From Aplectana chamaeleonis (taxonomy: Eukaryota; Nematoda; Chromadorea; Rhabditida; Cosmocercidae): a stretch of 64,000 nucleotides of DNA. The notes beneath the pieces were generated by a model. That model worked only from the letters and a program-made list of their open reading frames with translations. It had not been told where the DNA came from and made no database searches. Of this stretch, positions 1 through 12,419 are shown one piece after another (the stretch's first letter is position 1; each line of letters begins with the position of its first letter). Location: NCBI GenBank assembly GCA_029168955.1, contig JAPDOI010001315.1, positions 1 through 64,000 on the forward strand, given 5' to 3'. The position numbers and the translations under genes were made by a program.

Positions 1-2226
1 CACCTACAACTTAGAACTTTTCCATAGAAAATCTTTTGAAACTCTCTGTGTTAACCGACAGAGAGCATACAAATCGCATAGTCATGCCAGCTTGAAGTGT
101 ATGCAAAGAAATTCGTCGATGCCGGGTGTTCACTGCGCTACTGCTAATGCATCAGTGCCCGAGTAGCTTTTGAATGAATCTACACTATTCGTTTTTCAGC
201 ACCCAAGTGACTCGTGATGAAGGCAACAATGTGATGACGGTGGAAAATGGGGACCGTGAGGACAAAGTGGGAGAAGTGGTGGCCCTGGGGTCAGAGGCAT
301 TGGAGTACACCATGCTCTGGCAAACTGGGGCATCGAAACGAGTTGATCCGCACTTCCATGAGTCAGCGCTGGCCAACGCGCCGATATCCGGCAGCGGGGC
401 CGTGGCCAGGAGTTATGATCTGGTCGATGTCGAGCTGTTGCACAGCAATTACTGCCGTGAGTTATGATCTGCGTCGACCATCGAGGCTGTTGTACAGCTA
501 ACGCTCTAGATACAAGGGAGTAGCCGACGCATTTTTCTTCCGGGCATGCTGTGAGTGATGAATGCGCAGCCGGTTCAAGTACCCAAGTTTGCGCGGTGCA
601 TTGTCCCCGCCCAGCATCTGGAGGTCCTGCCTATCCGGTGGTGATTCCAGTGGAGGCTGGGCGACCCAGCAACGACAGCGTGTCAGAGTACCGACCGCGA
701 CGCGTGTCGGATACCGGCCGCTACGCGTGACGGTGTGCCGACCGCGACGTGTCAGTAAGTAAAGTCATCACCTAAGCTAGATGAAACAGTGCTGTAGGAT
801 GTGAACTGGTGGTAAATAGGCCGTTTAACAGGACACATCGAGTTGTCAACAGCCCGACAACGAGCGGACGTTGCTTAGACAAAGGGCAGGTCTCAACTAT
901 GTGATGACAATACGCGCGATTTGTTGACTTGATGGCAGGGAGCGGTTGCTTGTGAGGATGGCCGACTCATCAAACTGTTGTCCGGCGCCCCAGTTTGCAA
1001 GAGTGAGGCGGAGGGGGAGTGGAGAACCGTTGGGTCAAAAGACGATGGGGTGAACGGAGGTAGGCCATGGTGCAGAGCAGGAGGTGGAGGGGAGGGGCCA
1101 TGAGGGGTCAGAGAGGCTGGGGTGGACCGTGGAGTGTGAGTGGAGGAGGTGGGCCCATGGGGTGGTAGACCGAGAAACATATAACAGGGTGGACGAGGTG
1201 GTCAGCAGGGTGGTAGACAGGGACCATATTGTATTGGGCTGGACTGGGTGGGTGTAGGGAGAGAGACCATAGAGTCAAAGACGAGGGGGCAGAAAAAAAC
1301 TGGGACTATTCCAGTTGAGGGTTTTGCTTAGAGTAGAGGCCAAGGAGGATTACGAACTAAGGTTAAAGCCCGTAGCTTCAAATTCAGCCATCTAATGGGT
1401 AATCCATAGTATCAGATCACTATGTCAGCTACAGTGCCTTCTGAATTCTGTGACCTCACCAAGTATTCCTATGAAAAAGTACATCTGACGTCGAGTTGCT
1501 TTTTTGTTTCTGAATCTAATGTTAGAACCATTCACCATGTGAGTGTAGATTCAAGGCACAGTGCCTCTTTCAATTATTTATGCTTGGTTGATGTCTCTTT
1601 TTAAAGCTGTTGTAAATGATCAGATGCTACTACAAGGTAGTTTGTAAGCAGAAGTGCTGGGTGCAGACTGTATTCTCATCTGGATTACTTGAATCTGGGC
1701 TAGAAGTGATCCATCACTGGACCCTACCTGTGCCCAACAGTTTTGCATCTGGCTCAGCTACTTTGTAAAGGAATAAATTCTGCGTTACTGTTCAGTTTTT
1801 CATTGCTTAATCGTCATCAAAGAAACAGACAAGTACTTTGCTGAAGTTGTCGTTCAATACATACAATCTCTCGCCATCCGATTGAGAGGCACAAATCTCA
1901 CTCCATGGAGCATTCATTTTTACGGATCATTGTCAAACGACCACTTCTGTGAATGACTTGTAAAAAGCTAGGCAACAACTTTCTCAATTGATGTAATATG
2001 CAGGAGAGGATTCAGGGTCTACAGGAAACTGGGCGTCATAAAATCAAAGAAGCCATCATAAACTACCAGGACCACCCATGTAAAAAGCCTGAAAAACACC
2101 AGTGAGATTTGTGTAGATCGCCAGCCAGTTCTACATGCACAAGCGATGCCAGACATGATAGTTTTTTTCAATTTATAATGCATAATCGTTCATTCACAAA
2201 CGATGAACAGAAACAAAAAAGTGAGT
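1..2226. other. Intergenic, no gene recognised
   Basis: I see no credible coding sequence. Open frames are short, overlap on both strands and lack splice-site support. The stretch from about 890 to 1300 is purine-rich on the plus strand with loosely repeated GGTGGTAGAC and GGGGTGG words. The remainder is unremarkable unique-looking DNA. Confidence 0.5.
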
Positions 2227-2230
2227 TTAC

Positions 2231-2462
2231 AGGCAGTGTTCAAGATAAATAATACATTCGAGTTCGACGCTCAAAAATGGGGCTTTCCGGTCGTAAGTTA
2301 ACGAGTAGTGATCAGAAACAGAGAAGAAAAAAGCTTAAAATGAATTCAAAATAATAACTGTTTCTAGCGTACGCGCAGGTTAAGAGCTCGGACAAGTCTA
2401 CACGCCCTGCACTAGTTTCCCGCAAGTGCGCGCTGATCTGCCGAACTGTGTGCGAATCGATG
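2231..2462 (-). mobile_element. TTAA-type non-autonomous element, family A, partial copy
   Basis: It starts with the family terminus AGGCAGTGTTCAAGATAA, preceded by TTAC. It then matches the reverse complement of the family A copies at 15415-15712 and 49311-49756, including a GAGTTCGACGCTC segment and a later GCAAGTGCGCGCTGAT segment. The far terminus is not recognisable, so this is a truncated or diverged copy. Confidence 0.55.
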
Positions 2463-2540
2463 AAAAATGTTAAATTCAGGATGAGGATGGGTTCTCGTCT
2501 GTTTCTCTACACTTTCCCATGCTCAACACCATTATCCCAT

Positions 2541-2610
2541 TAGTAAGGTTACTGAATGTTCGAAAACTCAATGTAGGTGAGTTTTCGAGCATCTAGTGAC
2601 TTTACCTATG
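2541..2610. repeat. Short hairpin (pre-miRNA-sized)
   Basis: An inverted repeat with about 30-nt arms: the core arms GTTCGAAAACTCA and TGAGTTTTCGAGC flank a 7-nt loop, and pairing extends outward through GGTTACT and AGTGACTTTACC. It could be a small foldback element or a transcribed hairpin. The sequence alone does not decide. Confidence 0.4.
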
Positions 2611-4200
2611 CCCTTCTTCCTGAAAGCACATCACCCTGGGACCTCGTGCCTTTCTCCAGGTGGTTCAGGGCCCATCGATAATTTTTGAACCCGATGATCG
2701 CGCCAAAGCCTACGGTATGCTTGCGCAAAGCAAAGCCCTGACACGCTGTCCTCAGTTACAGGTACTGCAATTAGTCCAATTTGACCTCCCGGCCCATCGC
2801 GGGGTGTCGTTGAGATCAGCTACAGATTCTTCGACGCAAGTATATGCCATGGACCTAAACGTCTTTGCCGCTCAGTCGCGTCGCCATATAATGGTTGGTG
2901 CAATTCTCTGAACCCCTACGGCAAATTTATAAACGAGGTTCAAAGCCAGAGAAGGAGTTACCACAGTCGAAAATTGACCGCGTCGCAAGACTTCACGTGA
3001 TAGATGGCGCCATCTACTTGTAGCATTCATCAGCTGCGCAACACAATGTGAGTCAATCATCCCACCCCGGTAAGGGATCATAAAAACGTACGTTCTCGAC
3101 TTTTTCGTTATTTCGTATATAATGAATTTTAGTTAAAAAGCCGCGTCAGCACGTTAATGCGATGCTGGGAGTTCCGAGGAAGAAGGGGTGGTAGGTGAAG
3201 AGCACAGAAAACAGCGAAAAAGAAGAGTTATGATGCCTCCACAGGAACTGTGATTGAGCAGAAAAAGATGCACCAACCTTGGGCATCCACCCAGAAGCAT
3301 TGGACGCTTTTTCCACTTTGGAGTGTGACCCATTCTTGCTGCGAATGGCGCATGAGTGCCTCTGAGCGGTTCCGGGAGTTCTCTCACCTTCGACCCACTT
3401 GGAAGGAAGGTATCTGAAGAGATGTGAGATACGGCCAGTAAGCTCTCTATGACAAAAAACCTTCTTTGTGGAGGGGATTACACGTCAGTTTGTACGAAGG
3501 TGATCTTCTTTCCTCCATACTGCCACGGCCTGAACGTACGACATCTCGGCAGCAATGGCGAGTTTCCGTGAGCACTCTTCGTTGGTGGATGGTGCTAACC
3601 GCAGTCTCCCACTGTTGCGGCTTGCGTATTATATTGTGCAGTGAGGACCGAAAAATCGAGTTCGAATCAATGCTATCTCTCATTCATGCAATGTGGGGAA
3701 AGGTGAATATTCAAATGAATCAAACCAAAAATTTCGAATACAAATTTGGTTATTGGTTTTGAAGTCACATCGACCCAAGCATTTTGTGTCCTCTTGAGCA
3801 ATGTAATGAGATTTTGTGATCTTATGCTGATCCTGTAATGAATGCCAGAAACATCATCCCAGAATTCGTCAAAGAGACTTTTTTTAATATTTTCCTTCAT
3901 AAATTTTCCAATGATGTGGACAATGATTGCCTACTTCCTAACAGGTTCATGCTGAAATTCTGCAACTACCAAAATCATGTATGATAGCACATGGAATAAT
4001 CTGCATGGGGAAGACTGGTTTTCAGCAAATGAGTCACCCGATAATCAGTTCCAAGGTGGCAAATGAATACAGTTACGCGATGCTCTGGAAAAAGGTAGCT
4101 TTTGTACCTCCTCTGACTAGCCCCGTCATCACTGCTGCTTTCTTAGTGCAACAAACAATGACTGATATTTGACAAACAGGCGTCTAAGTTTAAGCTTAAT
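2611..4200. other. Intergenic, no gene recognised
   Basis: Only short open frames on both strands with no convincing splice context or recognisable protein similarity. I see no repeat structure beyond scattered A/T tracts. Confidence 0.45.
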
Positions 4201-4251
4201 GGGTACGACAAAAACAGGGAAAACGAAGACCAATCGGGTTCCGAGGTGCTG

Positions 4252-4259
4252 TATATAAA
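4252..4259 (+). promoter_or_regulatory. TATA box of peptide pseudogene 1
   Basis: TATATAAA, about 235 nt upstream of the ATG at 4487. The same element with matching flanks (GGTTCC upstream, GTGACCGTTT downstream) occurs at 27207-27214 before the paralogous locus. The conservation between two decayed copies supports a real ancestral promoter. Confidence 0.6.
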
Positions 4260-4486
4260 CCTTGAAGGTTATTGTGGCGTTACCGTGACCGTTTCATTGT
4301 CAACTGCAACCTTCGGAAGTTCTCTTTCCGAAATATAGCAAAGTCGTTTCACATTACTATCAGGTATGCAATGCCTCTACAACCCAACGCTTATCAGCTT
4401 CAGACTTAGGATATATCTAAATTTTCTATACTCTTGTGATGTTGAAGGAATGTCATGAATTAGATTTTTCATCTCCTACTCTTTGA

Positions 4487-4998
4487 ATGCACGATTAGTA
4501 GGCTGTTTTCCTACTACTGGTTTTTACTGGCTGTTTGTTCTTCCAAATGCTGTTCGGAGTGGATGATCTCGAGTCCACCATTGAGTAAGTGTCCCTTCAG
4601 CAGCATCATCCCAGAATTTTCGTGGAAAGTTTTTTCTCATTTCAGAGTGTTCAGCTTATTCGTGCGAAGCGACAATGGGAGCGGCGGTGGATAAGGTCGC
4701 CCAGGATGGGGCGGCGGAGGTTAAGTCGCCCAGGATGGGGCGGAGGATGGGATCGCTTGCGGGATGGGGTGGGGATGGGGTCGACCAAGGGATGGGGCGG
4801 CGGCGGCATGTGGGGAGGAGGTTGGGGCTAAGGCTCCAGCTGAAAAAGCTCTGCATCCACCTCAGGAAATTCTCAGCGACGAGCTCTTTCGGGAGTTAGA
4901 TTGATAACAACAACATGTTCATTTTGCACTGTTATACTTCAGTTGATACTCTGCTATAAATGTTTACTCTCAGAAGCTCATACATCACGCCAAATAAA
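4487..4998 (+). pseudogene. Trp/Gly-rich secreted peptide gene, damaged copy 1
   Basis: A plausible exon 1 runs 4487-4558 (hydrophobic, about 18 codons from ATG to TTG TTC, the same spacing as copy 2), but two tandem TAG codons follow Met-His-Asp. The donor could be GTGGAT at 4559 or the better GTAAGT at 4573; only the first keeps frame with exon 2. Exon 2 starts after CATTTCAG at 4646, reads through a KRQW site, and ends GGGGMWGGGWG at the TAA 4829-4831. Repeated R-P-G-W-G-G units fall in different frames, implying indels in an ancestral Gly/Trp repeat. AATAAA lies at 4993-4998. The layout resembles nematode NLP/caenacin precursors, a class assignment that is inference. A trans-spliced transcript starting inside exon 1 cannot be excluded. 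Confidence 0.55.
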
Positions 4999-5030
4999 GC
5001 CGAATGTGAACAAAAAATTCAGGACTCCAT

Positions 5031-7060
5031 TTCAAATCGGAAGTCGTGTACGGGTGATTAATTTATTAATCACTGCGGAAAATGGAAAATCAGCGTATTA
5101 TTCAGGCATGCTATCAGGCATCGAAAACCAGTTTGGAGTGAGAATATGCCCAGAATACCTGTACTCAAACATTTTTTGCGACAATTTCAGAAACTTCCAC
5201 ACCCGATAAATGGACCCAAGGTTCATTCATTCATAGAGATCAAGAGACACTCTGATATCAAATGTTTGAATCCATACTAATCGTCTAGGAAAGTCAATAT
5301 CATAAAAATGCATCCATTTATGACGACTTAACTCTCGTTTTGCTTTTCTGTCTTGAATTTCCAGCGAAAGTCCATTAAAGGTTGCCCACGTTCCTTCAGA
5401 CAGCTTTTAATGGCCCTGGATCTAGTATTCGTTCAACAATATAGCTGGAATGAAACGCAGTGTACTTGATGATTTTCTCTGTTCCTGAAGTTTCCACTCA
5501 AAGACAATGGGCTGTACCAAGGGTTACCAAAATTACAGAAGAAACGGCGAGAAACACTAAAACTTTGCCCTTCATGTCACTGGGATTGTTGTTTCTGGTC
5601 TGGACCGGGTTGTCCGGTTGTATGAACATGTTCTCAATTAGTTTGTCACGATGAAAAATGGGTGTTAATTGCAAATGGAAGAATATTTTTGGCTTCAGAC
5701 AATTGTGGTCGGGGTCCGAAGCAAAGAACCAGGAGCAGCAGAAAGTGGAGACCTTCGGGGGAGGCAGGGTCCACAAAGAAGATTTTATTTATCAAACAGT
5801 TTCCAGTAAGGAGTAAAAAGGCGCGGTCGAGTAAAGCCAGTTCGTGTACTTTGTGGTGCGTTTTTCTCAATTTCTTCGACACTTCTTCCCTCTACCGGGG
5901 ATTAAAACAATCGATTTTATCGATTCTCGAAATTAGAGATTATCGTGTTTCATATTCCTTTACAGGTTGTAGGAGTGTACGAGATAGTGATTGTGTAGCA
6001 TAGGGAAGTGTAGATATTCCATGTGAAGTTTATCCCTACCCCACGACTTTCCCACTGATGGATCACTACCTGCTTAGGTATGTACTCTCGGATTCGTGAT
6101 GCAGCTGATGTCAGACCAACGACGAAGGATTTTGAAGCTAGTTTTATTCAGCCATCCGGATAAGATCCATAATTTCAAGGTGTCCCATTGTGTTGAACCC
6201 TAATATTTCTGTCAGGTTCATCCCTATGAGACCCTTGAAGACAGTTTCACCGATGATCTTCGTTTTCAAAATTTCCCTCAAATCGGCGCCTCAGCTGCAT
6301 ATGTGACTAATATAACGATGTGACGGCGAAAAACGCACTTTTCAGTAATAAAATTTTTAGCCTGGACTGGTTTTTCCGGAAGGATGAACGAGTTCTCTGA
6401 TGATGATTACGACCAGTAGTTGATGGAGGTCAAGCGAAAAGGAGAAGTACATCCTTTGAAACCCAGTATTGAATTAGGGTTCAATGTGAAGAATGGAGCA
6501 ACAGGCAACGTTGTTTTTTTCCCGAGGATGGACCCCAAAAAGATTTCATCGTTCCAACAAACAGTTCCACTGCAAGTACTGGGCGGTGTGAGAATATAGC
6601 ATTTCGTGAGCTTTTTTGTCCCGTTTCCCATTTTCTTCGCCATTTCAGTCCTTTACGGGAATAAACTAATGGTTCAAGCGAGTAAAGTTATAGTTAACGT
6701 TTATCGCTAACACTGCCTTGGATGGACGGGAGCATCTGAAACGCAAATTAAACGTGCACTCTTGGTATTGACTAACTCAGACAGCAAGCCATCGCTCGAA
6801 GCGGGACCGGCTTCTACCAATTGTAGCGTCTTTACGCCCGAGCAGCGGCGGCCAAGGTCGAGAGTGCCAAAGCAGCCCCCCCTCTGTTGAGTCAGCGGCG
6901 GGCGACCGTCCGGTTGCTTATAATTGAAATATCAAATCCGAGGAAAGAACAATATCTGAGTTGGATGATCTTGGCCAATCAGTGCATCATGGGGAACAGT
7001 TTTGATCATTGATCGTCGTTTGTTTCGTTGAAGTCGAATTTTCTCGTCGTTTGATTTGAT
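5031..7060. other. Intergenic, no gene recognised
   Basis: Open frames here are short and unsupported. A coding-looking stretch ends at a TAG near 6600 in the plus strand (about 40 codons from 6480), but no splice partners are evident. A GC-rich patch at 6780-6910 and a degenerate TTAA-family terminus (TATCGCTAACACTGCCTT, about 6703-6720) are visible. Confidence 0.4.
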
Positions 7061-7065
7061 CAATA

Positions 7066-7284
7066 ATGGGTGAGAGGAAAGGCGGGGTTGCGTTTCACAC
7101 AGAAGTTGAGGGTCATGTAATGCTATTTAGACTTTTTGTCGTTTTCTCTGTTGCTGTTGCCATAGGCTTTGGAGCCATTCAATTCCGGTGGAAACTCCGA
7201 GACAGTTTTTATCGTGGCACTGCCTCTAAGGCAGCGTCTGCACCATACTTGACCGAATCGAATGATTCGGAATCATTCGATTGA
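7066..7284 (+). CDS. Hypothetical small membrane protein (72 aa)
   Basis: An ATG-initiated open frame with one clear hydrophobic segment at about residues 20-38 (VMLFRLFVVFSVAVAIGFGA), followed by a basic stretch FRWKLRD, as in a type II or tail-facing membrane anchor. Its C-terminus runs into the TTCGAA minisatellite that begins near 7257, so the true 3' end may have been lost or replaced. No family is recognised and no intron is needed. It could also be a chance frame. Confidence 0.3.
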   Translation: MGERKGGVAFHTEVEGHVMLFRLFVVFSVAVAIGFGAIQFRWKLRDSFYRGTASKAASAPYLTESNDSESFD

Positions 7285-7600
7285 AAAAGTCGACTTCGAA
7301 TTATTCGAGAAAGTCAGATATATTCGAAAAAGGCAAATTCGAATCATTCGAAGAAAGTCGAATGTTCGAAAAGTTCAAAATCTCAGGTGTTCGAGAAGTC
7401 AGAATATTCGAAAACGTCAAAATTCCAGAATTGTTCGAAAGGTCGAATATTCGAAAGTTCAAAATCCCGAATTATTCGAAAAGTCGGAATATTCGTAGAG
7501 TGTAAAATCACGAATTATTCGAAAGTCGAGTGTTCGAAAAGGTACGGAAACATTCAGATGAATTCGATAGTCGACTATTTCAGAATAAATTGATTTTCCA
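7257..7600. repeat. TTCGAA minisatellite
   Basis: Imperfect tandem repeat of a roughly 20-25 bp unit built from TATTCGAAAA, AGTCGAAT and TTCAAAATCCC words. Related blocks lie at 16384-16850 and 57680-57770. Open frames across it are repeat artefacts. Confidence 0.8.
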
Positions 7601-7751
7601 AAACATTCCAAGTGACCCACGAGCAGGTTGCGCGCCAAGGATGACACACCTATGATTTGCGCACACTGGCGCCGTCATAGGTGTGTTGGAAATCAAGGTG
7701 GAGCGAAACTATCTCAATATTGACTGCTCATGTGGCACGCAGACCTCAGAA
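7601..7751. other. Short spacer
   Basis: Nothing recognised between the minisatellite and the foldback element. A local inverted pair, CACACCTATGA and TCATAGGTGTG, occurs at about 7645-7684. Confidence 0.4.
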
Positions 7752-9245
7752 CGCATAGGTTCGTTGGAGTGGAGACCATTCCGAGAGGTGAAGGTTGTTT
7801 AGAATACCAGAGTGGGGCATTGTGAATGTTCCCTATAGACTTTGCAACCTCAAAATTCGACGTTTCCTTAATCCTCTTTTTCTTGCATTCAATATATTTT
7901 TATTTTTATTCATTAATTTTAAACATTTTTACGTTAGATGAACTCCTTTAGAAACGCTCCTATTCTTAATCAAATGATCTGCACTAGTTCATAGGAAAGA
8001 AATTTCCTTCAAGCTGTTTTGGAGTCAAAATTTTACCGAAAGTCTTTCCAATAATTTTGAAAAACTACAAAATTTTCTATCACAACATTTTGCCCTACAA
8101 GATGGATCTCTGGACGGAGCTGTTCCCAAGTCTTCATGAATTTTTGTCGAATACCGTTTTCAATGTGAAGAATTACGTTTCAATTCTCTCAGCCAATTTC
8201 AATTTATGAAATAACGTTTTCTCTTAAAGGCAATCATTTTTTCATCCATGCTTTTACCCTAGAAGATAGTACTTTGAAGAAGACTGTTTCCAAAATCCCC
8301 ATAACCGTCTGCATTGAACATGTTTTCACTTTCTAAAAATACGCATTCCGCTCTTCGAGCCAATTTCAGTTTGTAAAGAACATTTTTCGCATACAAATTA
8401 TCGGCTTTTCGTCCATAACATGCTTTGAGATAGGCCTCTGGTGAAGGTTGTTTTCAGAATCCCTATGGAATTCTACGTCGACTGATGTTTTGATTGCAGA
8501 AAAATATTCTCTCGATCCATGGCCTGATTCATTTTTACGAAACATTGGTTTTTCGCCTATAACTCTTTAACCGTTGAACTCAGGGGTGAAGATGGTTTTG
8601 AAATCTACATTGAAACTCTGCGTGGAATGGTATGTCAGTTCTTTACTTTGCTTGCGCCTTAAGCCAGCCAGATCGATGAAGCCGAGCTCCATAGTGCTTC
8701 ATAGGGTGCTCTAGGCTCTATGCTTCATCAGAGGCGCAGAATTCTGCTGGATCCAGCAACGGGGACTCTGGCTCCATCGAACTGGCTGGCTTATGGAGCA
8801 AGCAGAGTTAGGGAGCTCCCATATATCGATCAACGCAGAATTTCACATAGATTTCAAAAAGCATTAATACCAGGACTCTGTCTTGAACGCTTAAAGAGTT
8901 GCGAGGCGAAAATCCGATTGTTTCTGTAAAAATAAACCAAGAGCTGAAGGATTGAGAGAATATTTTTCCAAACTGTAAACATCGTAAACATAGGGAGTTT
9001 ATAAGTTTCCAAGGAGTCTTCTTGCAAAAGATCTATCTCCTAAGCACAAAAAGTTACAGATCGAAACCGGCAATGACACCCATCAAGTCTCGAAAATGAC
9101 TTTTATGAGAGTTGGGTCACTTTCATTCTTTTCCGAGGCGTTTTTACGGTTTGTCAACGGTTTTCCCAATGGTGAAGGTTCTCCCCTACGCCTGCCTTGT
9201 AGTGAAGTTTGGTGGAAATGCATGGCTCCACCCGGCAAGCTATCT
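7752..9245. mobile_element. Foldback element, copy a
   Basis: A long imperfect inverted repeat about 1.5 kb in total, centred near 8730. Arms share CATAGGTTCGTTGG-type ends, repeated 'TTTTCGCCTATAACTC' and 'GACGCAGAATT' motifs, and a GC-rich centre with GGAGCCAAG-like words. The same elements in the same order occur at 58584-60244, and the outer arm alone at 41430-42063. No transposase is inside. Tc4-like foldback elements are a known nematode category, but the family identity is not established. Confidence 0.7.
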
Positions 9246-9282
9246 CGGAAGCAACGTGCTCACCATGGGCGGATCGTTCCGA

Positions 9283-9570
9283 GCTCATTTGGCGGGCGGA
9301 TCGACATCCCCGCCATCCGCCCGCCAGTAGCGTTCTGCCATCCGCCCGCCATTGTAGCCAGCGATCTGCCAGCGGTAGCCTGTAGCGATCCACCAGCCAG
9401 TAGCCAGCGATCACACGCCCCCGCCCGGTAGCCAGCGATTCGCCCGCCGGTAACCAACGATCCGCCCGGGAGAATTTGCATCGTGATCCACCCGCCGGTT
9501 ATCAACTGTATCTACCCGCCAGGTGTCAGCGATGTGCCCGTAATTTGAACCCCTTCTCCTTTTGATCACT
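9283..9570. repeat. GC-rich minisatellite (CCGCCCGCCAGTAGC)
   Basis: About fifteen imperfect copies of a 15-20 bp unit, CATCCGCCCGCCAGTAGC-like. The inverted version (GCGGGCGGATCGCTG) occurs at 12420-12700. Confidence 0.75.
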
Positions 9571-11105
9571 CGGTTGGTGGACCAATTCATTAAAGGCACA
9601 GTTAACCTCCGGAAATCGATTTTCTGTTCCTTCTTATCTTGAAAATGGTCTCACGCTGATTCCCAGCGATATCTCTCCTGATCATTGTTCAATTGCCCTG
9701 AGAACCGAGTTGTGGCCCTCGAAAATTGAGCTGCAGAAGCATGGTGGACGAGTTGTCCGAGGCTTGTAACTCCTACCGTCTGTTTGCAACCTATAGATAC
9801 GAGCCGACCTGAATAAAGAGGGAGGCTGAGAATATCTAGGGGAAGAACGGGGCTATTGATCAAATCATCAGCTCATCGTCACCACTGATTGATTCGCTCA
9901 GAAATATCGTAAAAGGGGCGTACCAAAGTGAAACTTTCCCTGGTGTGTTCGCAAAAATCCCAGATTGGCTTCCTTCTATATATCGCTTTCACTTATTCTT
10001 TGAGATCAAAGAGCTCTCACTTGGCAGGTGTTATACGGCAGGGTGGTCTACTTCCATAATTATGTGGAAATCTAAGATTTGGCCCCTGAGGCTTGGACTG
10101 TGCCCTAAAGCGCCTATGACTCAGTGTTAAAATCAACCCCAAAGAGTTGACTACCTAAACATGTTGCTTGAAAACCAGGAGCCAAAAAAATCCAGTCAAA
10201 ATTTTTTACTGCCCAAGAAGCTTCAAACCCTGAATGCGTTTGCTACTGAGCCCTAACCTGGCGTATTGTCCTGACAACAGATCGCTTTGATATTTTGCTC
10301 CTTATTGTTCCTTGGAGGCTTTAAAGCCAGTGTGCCTATGTTGCCTCCAACTTACATTACTCAAGTTTGCGCCAAGTCTAATAGAGGCACGCAATGTCTG
10401 TAAGAGCAACCAGGGCAAACCGTACTTCTGCACACACCTCAGCACTGCTCATGGCTACTCCTTATACCCACATAATAATAAATCAATTCCTTACTCCCGT
10501 CCGTGCCTCATAGTCTACCCTTTAATGTTTCAAACTTCATTTTTTCTTGCCACTTTAGCACGTGTTGGTTCCTGCCTCTTCAGTTCTGAACACCAAATGG
10601 CAGTGAATTAAGCTCTTCTAAAAATTGAATGCAATGCCCTTCAAAAAATTCTAGAATGCAATGCCAGAAGTCTCTCAAAAGAATTACGTCCAGCCCTTAC
10701 ATTGTCCGAGCACAGGAGTGAAATAGTTCGCTCCACATTTGCAGATAAGGTCTGTTGCACGGCAATCGTCATTTGCGAATAACCGGTTCCTGTTTCAACT
10801 ATTTCACTACATTTCCCGAAAATCAAATCATTCTGGGCCAAATCGTTCTCAGGAATACGCTTTTCAACAGAACCTTTTTCATTGTTGAGTGTTTTCTCTT
10901 TACCTTCCCTTTTGACTGAAATATTTCCGTCGCTAATTTTTCGAAAAAAATAGCCAATGCTAAATCTTTACGATTTGCCAGGAAACGAAATCTTTCCAGA
11001 ATTTCATTTATTTTTCCTGAAGGTTCAAACGCCTTTCTTTTATATTGATTTATGCCTGATGGTGTTACAAATTCAAAGTAAAACCACTGATGCCGGAGTA
11101 GATAC
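9571..11105. other. Intergenic, no gene recognised
   Basis: The longest open frame (10312-10611, plus) reads as 99 residues, but I recognise no family, and it lacks splice or promoter context. No repeats stand out. Confidence 0.4.
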
Positions 11106-11109
11106 GATG

Positions 11110-11520
11110 ACTTCTGATCATTTTCCACTGGGCCAAATGTCCTGCACACTTCCTATGACATCACCACACTCCCACTGATGTCCTGCAAAACTTTCTGTGA
11201 CATCCTGCACACTCCCACTGATGTCATTGCACACTTTCTACGGCATGCAGACGCACTCTCATTTGGGTCCCACACACACACACTTTCCTAAGGCGTCCAG
11301 CGCACTGCTATTTGGGTCCCATACATTTTCTACGGCGTCCCTTGCACCCTCATTTGGGTCACTAAACTTTCCTGGCAACGTTCTTTCCCATTTGGATCCC
11401 GCATACTTTCTACGGCGTCCAGCGCCTCCCGCAGGACCCGCACACTTTCTAAGGCGTCTGGCGCGCACTCTGGGGTCACGCACACTATCTACCCGGCGTT
11501 CGGTGGCGCACTTGTAGATC
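11110..11520 (+). repeat. Tandem minisatellite, CACTTTCTACGGCGTCC unit
   Basis: At least nine diverged copies of a 35-60 bp unit with core CACACTTTCTACGGCGTCC followed by AGCGCAC and CATTTGGGTCCC. Early copies are CACTCCCACTGATGTCCTG. Both strands stay open here because of the repeat, not because of a gene. Confidence 0.75.
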
Positions 11521-12410
11521 ACACCGTGTAGCGTTCAAAAAGCCACTTCCGAGATCTGCTGTAATTGATTGGAAAGCGTTGCCCGTCTCAGGGAGCGTTC
11601 AATCCTGAGCAAAAGCCACTATCAGGTAACGGTATTTGTATTGTAGTTCATTTTTACGAATGGAGTAAACGTCGGATGGTTTATAATAACATGTTTACAT
11701 GTTTTTGTCTTTTTCTGACCTCGATTTTTGAGGTGTTCCACAAAATTGAGCTACGACTTCAAAATTTGACAGGAGCTAGGTGCAATCATAACCAACTTTC
11801 TGGCCGAAAATGAAAGCTGTAGCTCAACGATAAGTGTTTCCCAACAAGATCGTGTACGCCAACTGAATAAAAAAAGAAGATGAACCTTTTTTCGTTAACC
11901 AAATTCACGTGGTTTTGACAATTTTCCCGAATCTCAGGTAACCATTCCGGAAACTTCTTCCATTCATTTGAACAGTCCATTCAGGCTTTCTGAGTATATT
12001 GAGTGCAAAGAACAGTCTTCCTACGTTCCTAACAATTGGACCCATGATACCTGAGATCAGGGGTTGCGCGATGGCGAATCAAGCCAAATCTGGTGGCCTT
12101 CGCGCTCACCACAATTATAAGATCGCCAACAGTTAAGCAACATCAATTTTCCTTTCTTTCCTCTTTTTCTTTCTCCACATTATCTTTTTGTTCTCCTTCT
12201 TTCGGGCTTTCTTCAACATCTCCTTTTCCGTTACTCATCCTTTCATTCAACCTTCATCTTCTTTCCCCTTTCCTCTCTTTTGTTTCAGTCGACATATAGA
12301 AGTACGAAACAACTATGACACTACAGTAGAGATGGCGGATGGGGGTTTATGGCGTGGCAGTGGATCAATAAATGAACTCCGATCGCACTCATCATTGATT
12401 GACCAGTATC
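11521..12410. other. Intergenic with pyrimidine tract
   Basis: No gene recognised. From about 12140 to 12295 the plus strand is a long CT-rich tract (TTCCTTTCTTTCCTC-like), which produces Phe/Ser-rich spurious translations. Confidence 0.45.
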
Positions 12411-12419
12411 ACCGTGTAC

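Noticed and set aside
4901..5209. 102-codon frame with a hydrophobic start
   Set aside because: It overlaps the 3' UTR and poly(A) signal of the peptide pseudogene; the duplicated locus at 28 kb does not keep the frame open.
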